Shown here piece by piece: positions 45,105-53,966 of a stretch of DNA of 64,000 bases; position 1 is the first letter of the stretch, and each line of letters starts with the position of its first letter. The translations under genes were made by a program, and so were the position numbers. The stretch is from Prevotella illustrans (GTDB lineage: Bacteria; Bacteroidota; Bacteroidia; Bacteroidales; Bacteroidaceae): assembly GCF_017426725.1 (NCBI RefSeq), contig NZ_JAERMS010000001.1, positions 205,673-269,672 of the forward strand, in the 5' to 3' direction. The notes beneath the pieces are model-generated. The model had not been told where the DNA came from and did not search any database. It saw only the letters and a list, made by a program, of their open reading frames with translations.

Positions 45105-45136
45105 CAAATGTAAAGAAAAAGTAGATAAGTTCCAAA
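45105..45136 (-). promoter_or_regulatory. Promoter of the third SusCD operon
   Basis: On the minus strand TTTG (45133-45136), 20 bases, TACATTTG (45105-45112): exact consensus spacing. It sits in the 200-base divergent region shared with the DUF4434 gene. Confidence 0.8.
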
Positions 45137-45237
45137 AGTTTTTGCCAAAACTTTTTGTGTTTATTTAAATATTTTGTAAATTGCGGCCGATTACGTATAA
45201 ATTTACCCTTAAAATCCATGTAATACTTTTCTTTTTT

Positions 45238-46344
45238 ATGTTAAATCGCAGACTTTTTATTAAGAACATGCTGCTGGCCGGTGCTGCCACAGTAGTGTCG
45301 CCACAGTTGTTAAGAGGTGAAACGCAAGGTCCACGGGGCCGTGGAAAGTGGCGGGTGGGCAACAGCCGCGCCCAAGTGACGGACGGCGAGAGCCGACTCA
45401 TCGTGCCCAAGGCCGCCGGCATGCGCATCACGGGAACCTTTCTGGACGAGATTTCGCACGACATACCTCATCAGAACTGGGGCGAGAAGGAGTGGGACCG
45501 GGATTTCCGGCACATGAAGGCCATCGGGATAGACACCGTCATCGACATCAGGTCGGGCTACCGGAAGTTCATCACCTACCCTTCACCTTATTTATTAAAG
45601 AAGGGTTGCTACATGCCTTCGGTCGATTTGATCGACATGTTCTTGCGTTTGGCCGACAAATACGACATGAAATTCTACTTCGGACTTTACGATTCAGGCC
45701 ACTACTGGGACACGGGCGACATGCAACAGGAAATCGACGACAACCGATATGTCATCGACGAGGCGTGGAAGATGTACGGTCATCACAAGAGTTTCAAGGG
45801 ATGGTACATCAGTACGGAGATAAGCCGTAAGACGAGAGGCTGCATTCCCACGTTCCACACGATGGGCAAGCAGTGTAAGGACGTGTCGGGCGGTCTGCCG
45901 GTCTTCATTTCGCCGTGGATAGACGGCAAGAAAGCTGTGCAGGGAACGGGCAAGCTCACCAACGACCAGGCCGTGAGCGTGCAGGAGCATGAGCGCGAAT
46001 GGAACGAGATTTTCGATGGCATACACGACGTGGTGGACGCCTGCGCCTTCCAGGACGGGCATATCGACTACGACGAGCTCGACGCCTTCTTCTCCGTCAA
46101 CAAGAAACTGGCCGACCGCTACGGCATGCAGTGCTGGACCAACGCCGAAACCTTCGACCGCGACATGCCCATCAGCTTCCTGCCCATTAAGTTCGACAAA
46201 CTCCGCATGAAGCTCGAGGCGGCCAAACGCTGCGGTTACGACAAAGCCATCACCTTCGAGTTCTCTCATTTCATGAGCCCGCAGTCGGCCTATCTGCAGG
46301 CCGGTCACCTCTACGACCGCTATCGGGAATACTTCGGAATATGA
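45238..46344 (+). CDS. DUF4434-like glycosidase-type barrel protein with a Tat-like signal
   Basis: 368 residues from ATG at 45238; an upstream TTG would start inside the promoter area. The N terminus MLNRRLFIKNMLLAGAATVV is a twin-arginine-type signal (RRLFIK then a hydrophobic stretch ending near LLRGE). The body fits a TIM-barrel DUF4434 protein: MRITGTFLDEISHDIPHQNW, IGIDTVIDIRSGY, KFYFGLYDSG and FKGWYISTEISRKT. Acidic residues in the last motif are candidates for catalysis. It heads a plus-strand group divergent from the third SusCD pair. A glycoside hydrolase role is inferred. Confidence 0.8.
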   Translation: MLNRRLFIKNMLLAGAATVVSPQLLRGETQGPRGRGKWRVGNSRAQVTDGESRLIVPKAAGMRITGTFLDEISHDIPHQNWGEKEWDRDFRHMKAIGIDTVIDIRSGYRKFITYPSPYLLKKGCYMPSVDLIDMFLRLADKYDMKFYFGLYDSGHYWDTGDMQQEIDDNRYVIDEAWKMYGHHKSFKGWYISTEISRKTRGCIPTFHTMGKQCKDVSGGLPVFISPWIDGKKAVQGTGKLTNDQAVSVQEHEREWNEIFDGIHDVVDACAFQDGHIDYDELDAFFSVNKKLADRYGMQCWTNAETFDRDMPISFLPIKFDKLRMKLEAAKRCGYDKAITFEFSHFMSPQSAYLQAGHLYDRYREYFGI

Positions 46345-46420
46345 AGAATCACGGCCTTGATGGGGCCGATCGGTCGGCCCCGTCAGACCGACTTGCGGAG
46401 GCCCTTGGCTTCCCGCTTTC

Positions 46421-46475
46421 CAAAAGCTATGCTTTTGCACGCTAAAAGGGCTGCTTTCGCAAAGCAAAAGCATAA
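46421..46475. repeat. Short hairpin array of AAAAGC modules (boundary array 3)
   Basis: Chain of ccaaaagctatgcttttgc, cacgctaaaagggctgcttt and cgcaaagcaaaagcata units between the DUF4434 gene and the sugar porter, ending just before the porter start. It shares the words gctatgctttt and gctaaaagggctgctttc with arrays 1 and 2. Confidence 0.7.
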
Positions 46476-46478
46476 CGA

Positions 46479-47897
46479 ATGAAAAACAACCTCAAAACTA
46501 TGGAACAAGTAAAATTAGGATATGTGTTTTTTCTGGCCTTCGTGGCCGCCATCGGAGGCTTGCTGTTCGGCTATGACACAGCGGTCATTTCGGGCACGAT
46601 CGATCAGGTAACGGCCCAGTTCGGACTTGATGTCATCCGGCAAGGCTGGTACGTAGGCTGCGCGCTGACGGGTTCGATCGTGGGTGTAGCCTTCGCCGGC
46701 GTGATGAGCGACAAGCTCGGGCGACGTCCCACGATGTTCGTCTCGGCCATGCTGTTCACGGTTTCGGCCGCCGGTTGCGCCGTCAGCCCCGACTTCGGGT
46801 GGCTCGTGGTCTATCGCATTATTGGCGGACTGGGTATCGGCATCGTGTCGGTCGTGGCCCCGGTATATATCTCTGAGATTGCCGTCACGCGCTATCGTGG
46901 CCGGATGGTGTCGCTCTACCAGCTCGCCGTCACCGTAGGCTTCCTCGCGGCCTACTTTGTCAACTACCTGCTGCTCGACCTTTCGCGCGCCGCTTCGTTC
47001 TCTACCGGCTGGCTGCAACTCGTCTTCGTCACGGAGGTGTGGCGTGGCATGCTCGGCATGGAAACCCTTCCGGCCCTGCTTTTCGTGCTGACGCTGTGCT
47101 TCATTCCCGAGAGTCCGCGTTGGCTTATCACACGCGACCGTGACCGTCGGGCCTCCGCCATCCTCTCCGCCATCTACCGCCGACCGGAAGACGTGGAGCG
47201 GCAGATGGCCGACACACGCTCTACACTGTCGGCCGAAACCAAATCGGAATGGCGCAGCCTGCTGCGGCCGGGCATTCTGAAGGCCGTTGTCATCGGCGTC
47301 TGCATCGCCATCCTGGGCCAGTTTATGGGTGTCAACGCCGTACTCTACTACGGTCCGTCCATCTTTAAGGACGCCGGTATGGACGATCCGCTCTTCTGTC
47401 AGGTGCTCGTGGGCATAGTCAACACGCTGACGACGGTCCTCGCCCTGCTCATCATCGACCGCGTAGGCCGCAAGAAGCTCATCTACTACGGCGTGTCGGG
47501 CATGATCGCGTGTCTCGTTCTCATCGCCGTCTACTTCGCTTTCGGGGCGTCATTGCGCCTCGGCGTCGGCTTCATGCTGACCTTCTTCCTGCTTTATGTC
47601 TTCTGCTGCGCCGTCAGTATCAGCGCCGTCGTCTTCGTATTGCTGTCCGAGATGTACCCCAACAGCGTGCGCGGACTGGCCATGTCGATTGCCGGACTGG
47701 CCCTGTGGGTAGGCACTTACCTCATCGGGCAGCTCACGCCGTGGATGTTGGCCAACCTCACGCCGGCCGGAACATTCCTGCTCTTTGCCGTCATGTGCGT
47801 GCCCTATATGCTCATCATGTGGCGGCTCGTGCCCGAAACGGCCGGCATGTCGCTCGAGGACATTGAGCGCTATTGGACCCGCACGTCGGAAAAATGA
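46479..47897 (+). CDS. Sugar porter family MFS transporter (XylE/GLUT type)
   Basis: 472 residues with twelve membrane helices. Sugar porter signatures: GGLLFGYDTAVISG in helix 1, DKLGRRP in loop 2-3, FIPESPRWL before the central loop, QFMGVNAVLYYGPSIFK in helix 7, DRVGRKKL in loop 8-9 and VPETAGMSLEDIE at the end. It imports a monosaccharide with protons across the inner membrane. The sugar cannot be assigned. MEQ at 46500 is an alternative start and would leave more room after hairpin array 3. Likely transcribed with the DUF4434 gene. Confidence 0.93.
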   Translation: MKNNLKTMEQVKLGYVFFLAFVAAIGGLLFGYDTAVISGTIDQVTAQFGLDVIRQGWYVGCALTGSIVGVAFAGVMSDKLGRRPTMFVSAMLFTVSAAGCAVSPDFGWLVVYRIIGGLGIGIVSVVAPVYISEIAVTRYRGRMVSLYQLAVTVGFLAAYFVNYLLLDLSRAASFSTGWLQLVFVTEVWRGMLGMETLPALLFVLTLCFIPESPRWLITRDRDRRASAILSAIYRRPEDVERQMADTRSTLSAETKSEWRSLLRPGILKAVVIGVCIAILGQFMGVNAVLYYGPSIFKDAGMDDPLFCQVLVGIVNTLTTVLALLIIDRVGRKKLIYYGVSGMIACLVLIAVYFAFGASLRLGVGFMLTFFLLYVFCCAVSISAVVFVLLSEMYPNSVRGLAMSIAGLALWVGTYLIGQLTPWMLANLTPAGTFLLFAVMCVPYMLIMWRLVPETAGMSLEDIERYWTRTSEK

Positions 47898-47919
47898 CGG
47901 CGTTTTCGGAAAAAATGTT

Positions 47920-47949
47920 TATCTTTGCCGCCTATAGTGTGGGCGGCAA
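47920..47949 (+). promoter_or_regulatory. Promoter -7 element with an overlapping hairpin before the CE2-like esterase
   Basis: TATCTTTG (47920-47927) matches TAnnTTTG. Directly overlapping it is an inverted repeat, ttgccgcc (47925-47932) and ggcggcaa (47942-47949). The hairpin would form at the very 5' end of the mRNA, or serve as an operator. No clear -33 element. Confidence 0.5.
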
Positions 47950-47991
47950 AGTGCCCCCAAGTATTCTAACCTAAATTTACAGATACACGAC

Positions 47992-49083
47992 ATGAAAAGA
48001 ATTCTATTGCTCATGGCCCTCGTCACGCAGACATTGCTGATGGCGGGAGCCGATCGAATCGTGAAAGCCAACGACCCCGCCATCTCGTTTACGGGGCGCA
48101 CGGAAACCCTCGACGACGGTAGCGTGCGCTACGACTGGGTCGGTGTCTACATGCAGACGCGCTTCACGGGCGGCCGTATCGCCGTAGAGGTGGCCGAAAC
48201 GGGCACCAGTTACCATAATATATATATCGACGACCGCTTCGTTCGCAAGATTAAGATAACGGGTAAGGACCGCCAATTCGTCACGCTGGCCGCCGACCTG
48301 AGCAAGGGGCCCCACACATTGAAGCTCCAGAAGTGCACCGAAGGCGAGTTCGGTTGTACGACCGTGAGCGCCGTCCGTGTGGCCGCCGGTGCCCGGTTGC
48401 TGCCCGTGGCGCCCCGGGAGCGGCTCATCGAGGTCTATGGCGACTCCTATACGTGTGGCTATGGCACCGAGGGCAAGAGTCCCCATGAGCGTTTCAGGCT
48501 GGAAACGGAGAACTGCGACAAGGCCTACGCCTGCATCATCGCCCGTTACTTCGGCGCCGACTATCGTCTCATTGCCCACTCGGGCATGGGGATGGTACGC
48601 AACTACAACGACTCCGTTCAGCTGTCGCGCCACAATATGTCGACCCGCAGCACGCAGCTCTACGACGATTTCAACCGCACGCCCTACGATTTCAGTAACT
48701 GTCGCAAGCCCGACCTCGTGATGATCAACCTCGGCAGCAACGATTTCTCCACGCTCGTGAAGCCCACGCCCGAACAGTTTGTGAACGCTTACCTGAAGAT
48801 GATCGACAACATCAGGAGCCATTACGGCAACGTGCCCGTGCTTTGCGTCACGCCTCACAGCGCCAGCCGCTATTTATTGGCCGCCCTCGACTATCTGCGC
48901 GAACGGCTGATGAATAAGTATTCCGGCGTTTATATGGCCAATCCGATGGCCGGCATCGTGACCCAGGCGGCCGATACGGGGTCAGACCATCATCCCAACT
49001 ACCAGGGACAGTGCAAAATCGCCATGTCGCTCATACCCCAAATCTCCGCGATAACGACGTGGAATCTCGCTGATTTATTTTGA
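47992..49083 (+). CDS. Exported SGNH/GDSL esterase, CE2-like
   Basis: 363 residues. Signal peptide about 1-20. An N-terminal jelly-roll domain (about 25-135, WVGVYMQTRFTGGRIAVEVAE) precedes the SGNH hydrolase domain, the order seen in CE2 acetyl esterases. The nucleophile Ser152 lies in VYGDSYTCGYG, NLGSNDF is the GxND block, and SDHHPN near the end holds the final Asp/His. It probably removes acetyl groups from polysaccharide or glycan. It has its own promoter and is followed by a ROK regulator. Confidence 0.87.
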   Translation: MKRILLLMALVTQTLLMAGADRIVKANDPAISFTGRTETLDDGSVRYDWVGVYMQTRFTGGRIAVEVAETGTSYHNIYIDDRFVRKIKITGKDRQFVTLAADLSKGPHTLKLQKCTEGEFGCTTVSAVRVAAGARLLPVAPRERLIEVYGDSYTCGYGTEGKSPHERFRLETENCDKAYACIIARYFGADYRLIAHSGMGMVRNYNDSVQLSRHNMSTRSTQLYDDFNRTPYDFSNCRKPDLVMINLGSNDFSTLVKPTPEQFVNAYLKMIDNIRSHYGNVPVLCVTPHSASRYLLAALDYLRERLMNKYSGVYMANPMAGIVTQAADTGSDHHPNYQGQCKIAMSLIPQISAITTWNLADLF

Positions 49084-49108
49084 TTCAGCAAATTATTTCG
49101 TATATTTG
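49079..49108 (+). promoter_or_regulatory. Promoter of the ROK regulator gene
   Basis: TTTG (49079-49082), 18 bases, TATATTTG (49101-49108). The -33 element overlaps the stop codon of the esterase gene. The -7 lies 27 bases before the ATG at 49136. Confidence 0.65.
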
Positions 49109-49135
49109 TGGCCATAAGTAAATGTCTTGCGTTAT

Positions 49136-50326
49136 ATGACGAACCTTTTTGAAAAAGAAAAAGATAGCAAGAATGTTGTTTTGAAAAGCAATATTCTGTG
49201 CTATTTTATCCAGAATGGCAATTCTACCACGAACGATCTGGCCAAGGAGTTCAACCTGAGTATCCCCACAATGGCCAAGACAATCAACGAGATGAGTGCA
49301 GGAGGATATGTCTTGGAATACGGCAAGTTGGAGACGGGAGAGGGCCGACGGCCCAATCTTTACGGGCTCAATCCCGACTCGGGCTATTTTATTGGAGTCG
49401 ACATGAAGCAGAGTTCGCTCAGCATCGGTCTCATGAACTTCCGCGGAGACTTGGTCGACCTCATCGACGATGAGCCGTTCTCGTCCGACAACACACAGGC
49501 GTCGCTCGACGAACTCTGCGATCGCATCGTTCGTTTCATCGAACATATCAAGGTACCTCGTGAGAAAGTGCTCAACGTCAACATCAATATCTCGGGCCGG
49601 GTGAACCCCGATACGGGCTACAGTTATAGCTTTTACAACTTCTCCGAAATGCCTCTGAACGCCTATATCAGCGAAAAGGTGGGCTGCGATGTCTCCGTCG
49701 ATAACGACAGTAGGGCCATGGCATACGGCGAATATATGCAAGGCTGTGCCAAAGGAGAGAAAAACGTGCTCTTTCTGAATCTCAGTTGGGGACTCGGTCT
49801 CGGCATTATCATCGACGGAAACCTGTACAAAGGCAAGTCGGGATTCTCGGGAGAGTTCGGCCACATGCACGCCTTCGACAACGAAATCCTGTGTCGTTGC
49901 GGCAAAAAGGGCTGCCTCGAGACCGAAGCGTCAGGCTCCGCGTTCTACAGAATCTTCAAAGAACGCATCAAGAACGGCGAAACCTCGATTCTGAAAACCA
50001 AGAACGGCGAGGAAATCACGCTTCTCGACCTCGTCAAGGCCACCAATCAGGAAGATCCGCTCTGCATCGATATCCTCGAACAGATAGGCCACAACCTCGG
50101 GATGCACGTGGCCGGACTCATCAATCTCTTCAATCCCGAACTTGTTATCCTTGGCGGAACGCTCTCGTTGACCGGCGACTTCATTCTTCACGCCGTGCGT
50201 TCGGCCGTTCTGAAGTATTCGCTCAACCTCGTAAACAGAGACACTCAGATTCGCATTTCCAAACTCAAGGACCGCGCCGGCGTCTTGGGCGCCTGCATGC
50301 TGGCCCGCAATAATATACTCCAATAA
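49136..50326 (+). CDS. ROK family transcriptional regulator
   Basis: 396 residues from ATG at 49136; an in-frame TTG three codons upstream is less likely. N-terminal winged helix-turn-helix about 10-75 (NGNSTTNDLAKEFNLSIPTM), then the ROK sugar-kinase fold with GVDMKQSSLSIGLM, SGEFGHM and the zinc motif CRCGKKGCLE. The HTH marks it as a NagC/NanR-like repressor that senses a sugar. It may control the divergent third SusCD operon, the plus-strand genes or the sialic acid operon; none can be proven here. Its stop is only four bases from the next gene. Confidence 0.88.
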   Translation: MTNLFEKEKDSKNVVLKSNILCYFIQNGNSTTNDLAKEFNLSIPTMAKTINEMSAGGYVLEYGKLETGEGRRPNLYGLNPDSGYFIGVDMKQSSLSIGLMNFRGDLVDLIDDEPFSSDNTQASLDELCDRIVRFIEHIKVPREKVLNVNINISGRVNPDTGYSYSFYNFSEMPLNAYISEKVGCDVSVDNDSRAMAYGEYMQGCAKGEKNVLFLNLSWGLGLGIIIDGNLYKGKSGFSGEFGHMHAFDNEILCRCGKKGCLETEASGSAFYRIFKERIKNGETSILKTKNGEEITLLDLVKATNQEDPLCIDILEQIGHNLGMHVAGLINLFNPELVILGGTLSLTGDFILHAVRSAVLKYSLNLVNRDTQIRISKLKDRAGVLGACMLARNNILQ

Positions 50327-50330
50327 ACAC

Positions 50331-52829
50331 ATGATCATTAAAGACAAGCTGTTGATAGGCCTGTTCGCCCTGGCATTGCCCCTCAATGCCGGCGCCCTGA
50401 CGTTTGCCTCAGCCGATTCCACACAGCAAGAAGTAAAGAAGGCAAACGGTAAAGCAGACAAAGAGAAGAAAGACGACAAAGCTGCCGACAAGAAAAAGGA
50501 CAAGGACGAATACGCGGAGCTTATCAAGAAGAGCGTCAGTTTAGAGCGCGGTCTCTTCGACGTGCGCCATATCGAGAATAAGTGGTACTTCGATGTGCCC
50601 GACTCGCTGCTCGGTCGCTACATTCTCACCGTCACCCGCCTCACCGGAGTGCCCGAAGGCGTCGGCAAGTTCAGCGGCGAAGAGGTGAATCGAGAGACCG
50701 TCTACTTCGAGAAACACGACGCCAAGACGCTTTATCTGCGTGCCTACGTGGGGTCGCAGGAGGCCGATCCCAATACCAGAATCTCGCAGACGCTGCGGGC
50801 TTCGACCGTCGATCCCATCATCGCGTCGTTCAAAATCATCGGCAAAAACCCCAACAAAGGCATGAATCTCATCGAGGTGTCGTCCTATCTGATGCGCGAC
50901 AACAACTCGATCGGCATGCCCAGCTCCTCTTCCAAACAATATAGCATCGGCGGAATGCAGGCCGACCGCTCCTATATCGACACCATCAAGACTTTCCCCA
51001 TCAACGTGGAGATTCGTTCCACACGCACCTACAGCGCCACGCAGTCGAACAAGATACCCGCCACCTCTACCGGAAACGTCACCCTGGGCCTGAATACGAG
51101 CATGGTGTTGCTGCCCAAGACGCCGATGCGGAAGCGGCTTTGGGACAAGCGCGTGGGCTACTTCACCACCGCCGTCACCTATTTCGACGACGATCAGCAC
51201 AAGACCGACCCCGAACGTGTTGCCGCCCGCTTCCGCTTGGTACCCAAAGACAAGAAAGCCTATGCCAAAGGAAAGCTCGTGGAGCCCGAAAAACAAATCG
51301 TATATTACATCGATCCCGCCACGCCCAAGAAGTGGGTGCCCTATCTGATAGCCGGTGTCAACGACTGGAACACGGCCTTCGAGGCCGCCGGATTCAAGAA
51401 CGCCATTGTCGCCAAGGAAGTTCCCGAAGACCAAGACATCAGCCCCGACGACGCCCGCTACTGCTTCCTGCGCTATCTGCCGGCCGAAATAGAGAACGCC
51501 TACGGCCCGCATATCATCGACCCACGCAGCGGCGAAATCATCGAGAGCCACATCTGCTGGTATCATAACGTGATGAACCTGCTCACCAAATGGTATATGA
51601 TTCAGTGCGGACCGCTCGACAAGCGTGCCCAAACCATGCACTTCGACGACAAACTCATGGGCGAACTCATCCGTTTCGTATCGAGTCACGAGGTGGGACA
51701 CACGCTCGGACTGCGCCATAACATGGGCGCCAGCTGGGCTACGCCCGTGGAGAAGCTCCGCGACAAAGCTTGGGTGGAGCAACACGGCCACACCGCCAGC
51801 ATCATGGACTACGCCCGCTTCAACTACGTGGCCCAACCCGAGGACGGTATCGGCGAGAAGGGACTCTTCCCACGCATCAACGATTACGACAAATGGGCCA
51901 TCAAGTGGGGCTATCAGTATCGTCCCGAGTTCAAAGACGAGCACGCCGAGAAAAAAGGACTGATGGCCGAAACCACCAAGATACTGGCTACCAACCCCCG
52001 GTTGTGGTTCGGCGGCGAAGGCCGTGACGAGGATCCGCGCGCGCAGACCGAAGACCTGGGCGACAACAGCATGAAGGCCGGCGACTACGGAATCAAAAAC
52101 CTGAAACGGGTGGTGGCCAACCTCCCCAAGTGGACGCGTCAGGACAACGACCAATACACCGACTTGACGGAAATGTATAACGGCGTGCGCGACCAGTATC
52201 GCCGCTATTGCAACCACGTGGCAACCCATCTGGGCGGCCGTTACCTCAACAATATGCCCGGTAAGGAGCCTGTCGAGATTCAGCCCGCGGCCCTTCAGCT
52301 GGAAGCGCTCGACTTCCTGGGTCGCCATCTCTTCGAGGCGCCGCTCTGGCTCTATCCTGCCAACATCGTCAGCAAGACCGGCGTCAATCCTTCGAGCGAC
52401 ATCCTGAACCGCCAGAACATGTTGCTCTCTCACGCGCTCTCAACCTCCATGCTGTCGAAGATCTACGACGACTCCTTCATGTCGCCCCGGGCGCTGAAGC
52501 TGGACGCCTATCTGGACAAGTTCTTCTCTACCGTGTGGAAACCGTTGACGGCCCCCAACGAGTTGAGCAACAAGTGCCGCCGCTCCTTAGAACGCCTGTA
52601 TGTCAGCAACATCGACCGCTGTCTGAATCCACAGGCCAAGGACGCGAAGACCGCCGGCGACCCGAAGCCCTTCAATACCGACGCGCTGCTCTACCTGAGC
52701 GTCCACCTCGACAAGATAGAAGCCTTCGTTAAAGGGCAGCTCGACAAGAGTAGCGGTATTAACAAAGTACACTATCAGGACTTGCTGCGCCAAATCAAAC
52801 TCATTCGCGACAAGCAGACGAAAGCGTAA
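50331..52829 (+). CDS. Large exported zinc-dependent metalloprotease (DUF5117/DUF5118 type)
   Basis: 832 residues. Signal peptide about 1-27 followed by a highly charged Lys/Asp linker (about 30-65). DUF5118/DUF5117-like regions about 65-400 and a metzincin-type catalytic domain with H453-E-V-G-H-T-L-G-L-R-H463, plus SIMDYARFNY as a Met-turn-like segment. Bacteroidota have several such paralogues whose substrates are unknown. Protein substrates at the cell surface would suit a glycoprotein-foraging island. It starts four bases after the ROK gene and is followed by a strong terminator. Confidence 0.9.
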   Translation: MIIKDKLLIGLFALALPLNAGALTFASADSTQQEVKKANGKADKEKKDDKAADKKKDKDEYAELIKKSVSLERGLFDVRHIENKWYFDVPDSLLGRYILTVTRLTGVPEGVGKFSGEEVNRETVYFEKHDAKTLYLRAYVGSQEADPNTRISQTLRASTVDPIIASFKIIGKNPNKGMNLIEVSSYLMRDNNSIGMPSSSSKQYSIGGMQADRSYIDTIKTFPINVEIRSTRTYSATQSNKIPATSTGNVTLGLNTSMVLLPKTPMRKRLWDKRVGYFTTAVTYFDDDQHKTDPERVAARFRLVPKDKKAYAKGKLVEPEKQIVYYIDPATPKKWVPYLIAGVNDWNTAFEAAGFKNAIVAKEVPEDQDISPDDARYCFLRYLPAEIENAYGPHIIDPRSGEIIESHICWYHNVMNLLTKWYMIQCGPLDKRAQTMHFDDKLMGELIRFVSSHEVGHTLGLRHNMGASWATPVEKLRDKAWVEQHGHTASIMDYARFNYVAQPEDGIGEKGLFPRINDYDKWAIKWGYQYRPEFKDEHAEKKGLMAETTKILATNPRLWFGGEGRDEDPRAQTEDLGDNSMKAGDYGIKNLKRVVANLPKWTRQDNDQYTDLTEMYNGVRDQYRRYCNHVATHLGGRYLNNMPGKEPVEIQPAALQLEALDFLGRHLFEAPLWLYPANIVSKTGVNPSSDILNRQNMLLSHALSTSMLSKIYDDSFMSPRALKLDAYLDKFFSTVWKPLTAPNELSNKCRRSLERLYVSNIDRCLNPQAKDAKTAGDPKPFNTDALLYLSVHLDKIEAFVKGQLDKSSGINKVHYQDLLRQIKLIRDKQTKA

Positions 52830-52951
52830 TTTCTATGTTTTTAACGCCGATATCGTCTCTACTCGTTTGATATCGTTCATTTCCGCCATGCGGCCACGGC
52901 GGTTTCCCAGTAGAGAAACGACATGGTTCCACCGGAAATAACACCGTTTTT

Positions 52952-52993
52952 TACGATGAAATGGGCAATTTTCACCCATTTCATCGTATTTTT
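52952..52993 (+). terminator. Rho-independent terminator of the ROK-metalloprotease unit
   Basis: A perfect 14 bp stem, tacgatgaaatggg (52952-52965) and its complement (52975-52988), followed by TTTTTG. It lies 120 bases after the metalloprotease stop. Confidence 0.88.
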
Positions 52994-53021
52994 GTATCAC
53001 CAGTACATCCCTCTTAATTCT

Positions 53022-53405
53022 GTGATTTTGTTATAAAAAATCGCATTATTTTAACACTTCCGCAACACGTCATTTAGCTGTCGGCACACCAAAAAAGTCC
53101 TTCGCTTTGCCGATTTTTATACCCTTTTACGCTCAAAGCTATGCTTTTATCGGCTCAAAGCATAGCGATTACACGGCCAAAGCATAGCTTTTAGTCGGCA
53201 AAAGGGCCGCGATTATGGCCTAAAAGCATAGCGATTAAAGGTAAAAAAGCGAAGGATCAAATACACTAAAAAGCGCAAACTATTGATAACCAACACTTTA
53301 TAAACACGCTCTACAATCGCTTATTTTCGTCCGTCTCTTTTCTTTTTTTAAATAATGCCACTTTTTTGAGGGTAGATGTAAAGATTATTCAGGGTAAAGA
53401 CATAA
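53022..53405 (+). repeat. Dispersed ~383 bp intergenic repeat, copy C
   Basis: Begins GTGATTTTGTTATAAAAAA and ends ATTCAGGGTAAAGACATAA. It carries the clearest run of inner modules (CTCAAAGCTATGCTTTTATC, GGCTCAAAGCATAGCGATTA, CCAAAGCATAGCTTTTAG). Same orientation as copies B and D. Confidence 0.88.
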
Positions 53406-53575
53406 GGACAGATTTTCCTCATTGTTGTTTTTTTTGACATAAAGACATAAAGACATATTTTTTAGCCGCGAGGAACAAAAACATAAGGGCCGCAAGCGGC
53501 CAAGAAAGACATAAAGCTAAGTGGGAAATGTGATGTGTGAAATGTGGAGTGTGAAATGTGGAGTTGTGTAAAAGA
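53406..53575 (+). repeat. Tail of copy C (gacataaa and gtgtgaaatgtgga units)
   Basis: Degenerate gacataaagacata units, the segment taagggccgcaagcggcc (nearly identical to one after copy B), then tandem units around gaaatgtggagtgt. Order of parts matches the tail of copy B. Confidence 0.6.
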
Positions 53576-53609
53576 AATCCACTTTTCGATGGTTTTCCCT
53601 TCAAAAAAG

Positions 53610-53640
53610 TTTGTATTATCAATGATTATTCGTAACTTTG
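53610..53640 (+). promoter_or_regulatory. Promoter of the Abi_2 remnant
   Basis: TTTG (53610-53613), 19 bases, TAACTTTG (53633-53640): an exact Bacteroidota promoter. Confidence 0.82.
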
Positions 53641-53705
53641 CAGTGTTAGTTCCACCGAGCCTCTTCACAATGCTTAAATAGGCTGGGCTTTTTTGTTTAT
53701 GGGCT

Positions 53706-53966
53706 ATGGCAACAAGAATTCCTTTTACGAAAGTATATTCCTCTCCAAGTGATTTGGTACAATTATTAAAGACAAGAGGATTGGATATAACCGATGAAGA
53801 AAAGGCAAAGCATTATCTGTCACACATCGGCTATTATCGTTTGTCTGCCTATATGTATCCACTGCTTTCCTTTCCCAAAGAGCAACCCATTTTGCTATCT
53901 GGCAGATTACAATTTCGCTATATTTTGACTTTCAAATCACAAAATCGCTGCTTTTATCCTCATTAA
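53706..53966 (+). pseudogene. Abi_2-family (abortive infection) protein, N-terminal remnant
   Basis: 86 codons. Residues 1-60 (DLVQLLKTRGLDITDEEKAK and HYLSHIGYYRLSAYMYP) match the start of Abi_2 proteins, HEPN-type RNases of the AbiD/AbiF group, which are usually about 300 residues. After residue 60 similarity stops and the frame ends inside a terminator hairpin, so the catalytic C-terminal part is missing. The promoter upstream and the terminator downstream are intact, which points to an internal deletion of a once complete unit. No function is expected. Confidence 0.7.

Larger units (their letters stand above)
52830..53705. other. Intergenic region with a terminator, repeat copy C and the Abi_2 leader
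   Basis: 876 bases holding the terminator (52952-52993), long repeat copy C with its tail (53022-53575) and the promoter and leader of the Abi_2 remnant. No intact gene. Confidence 0.65.

Noticed and set aside
50541..52433. Open frame of about 630 codons opposite the metalloprotease
   Set aside because: Antisense shadow of a gene with a complete HExxHxxGxxH motif. No promoter or recognisable domain.
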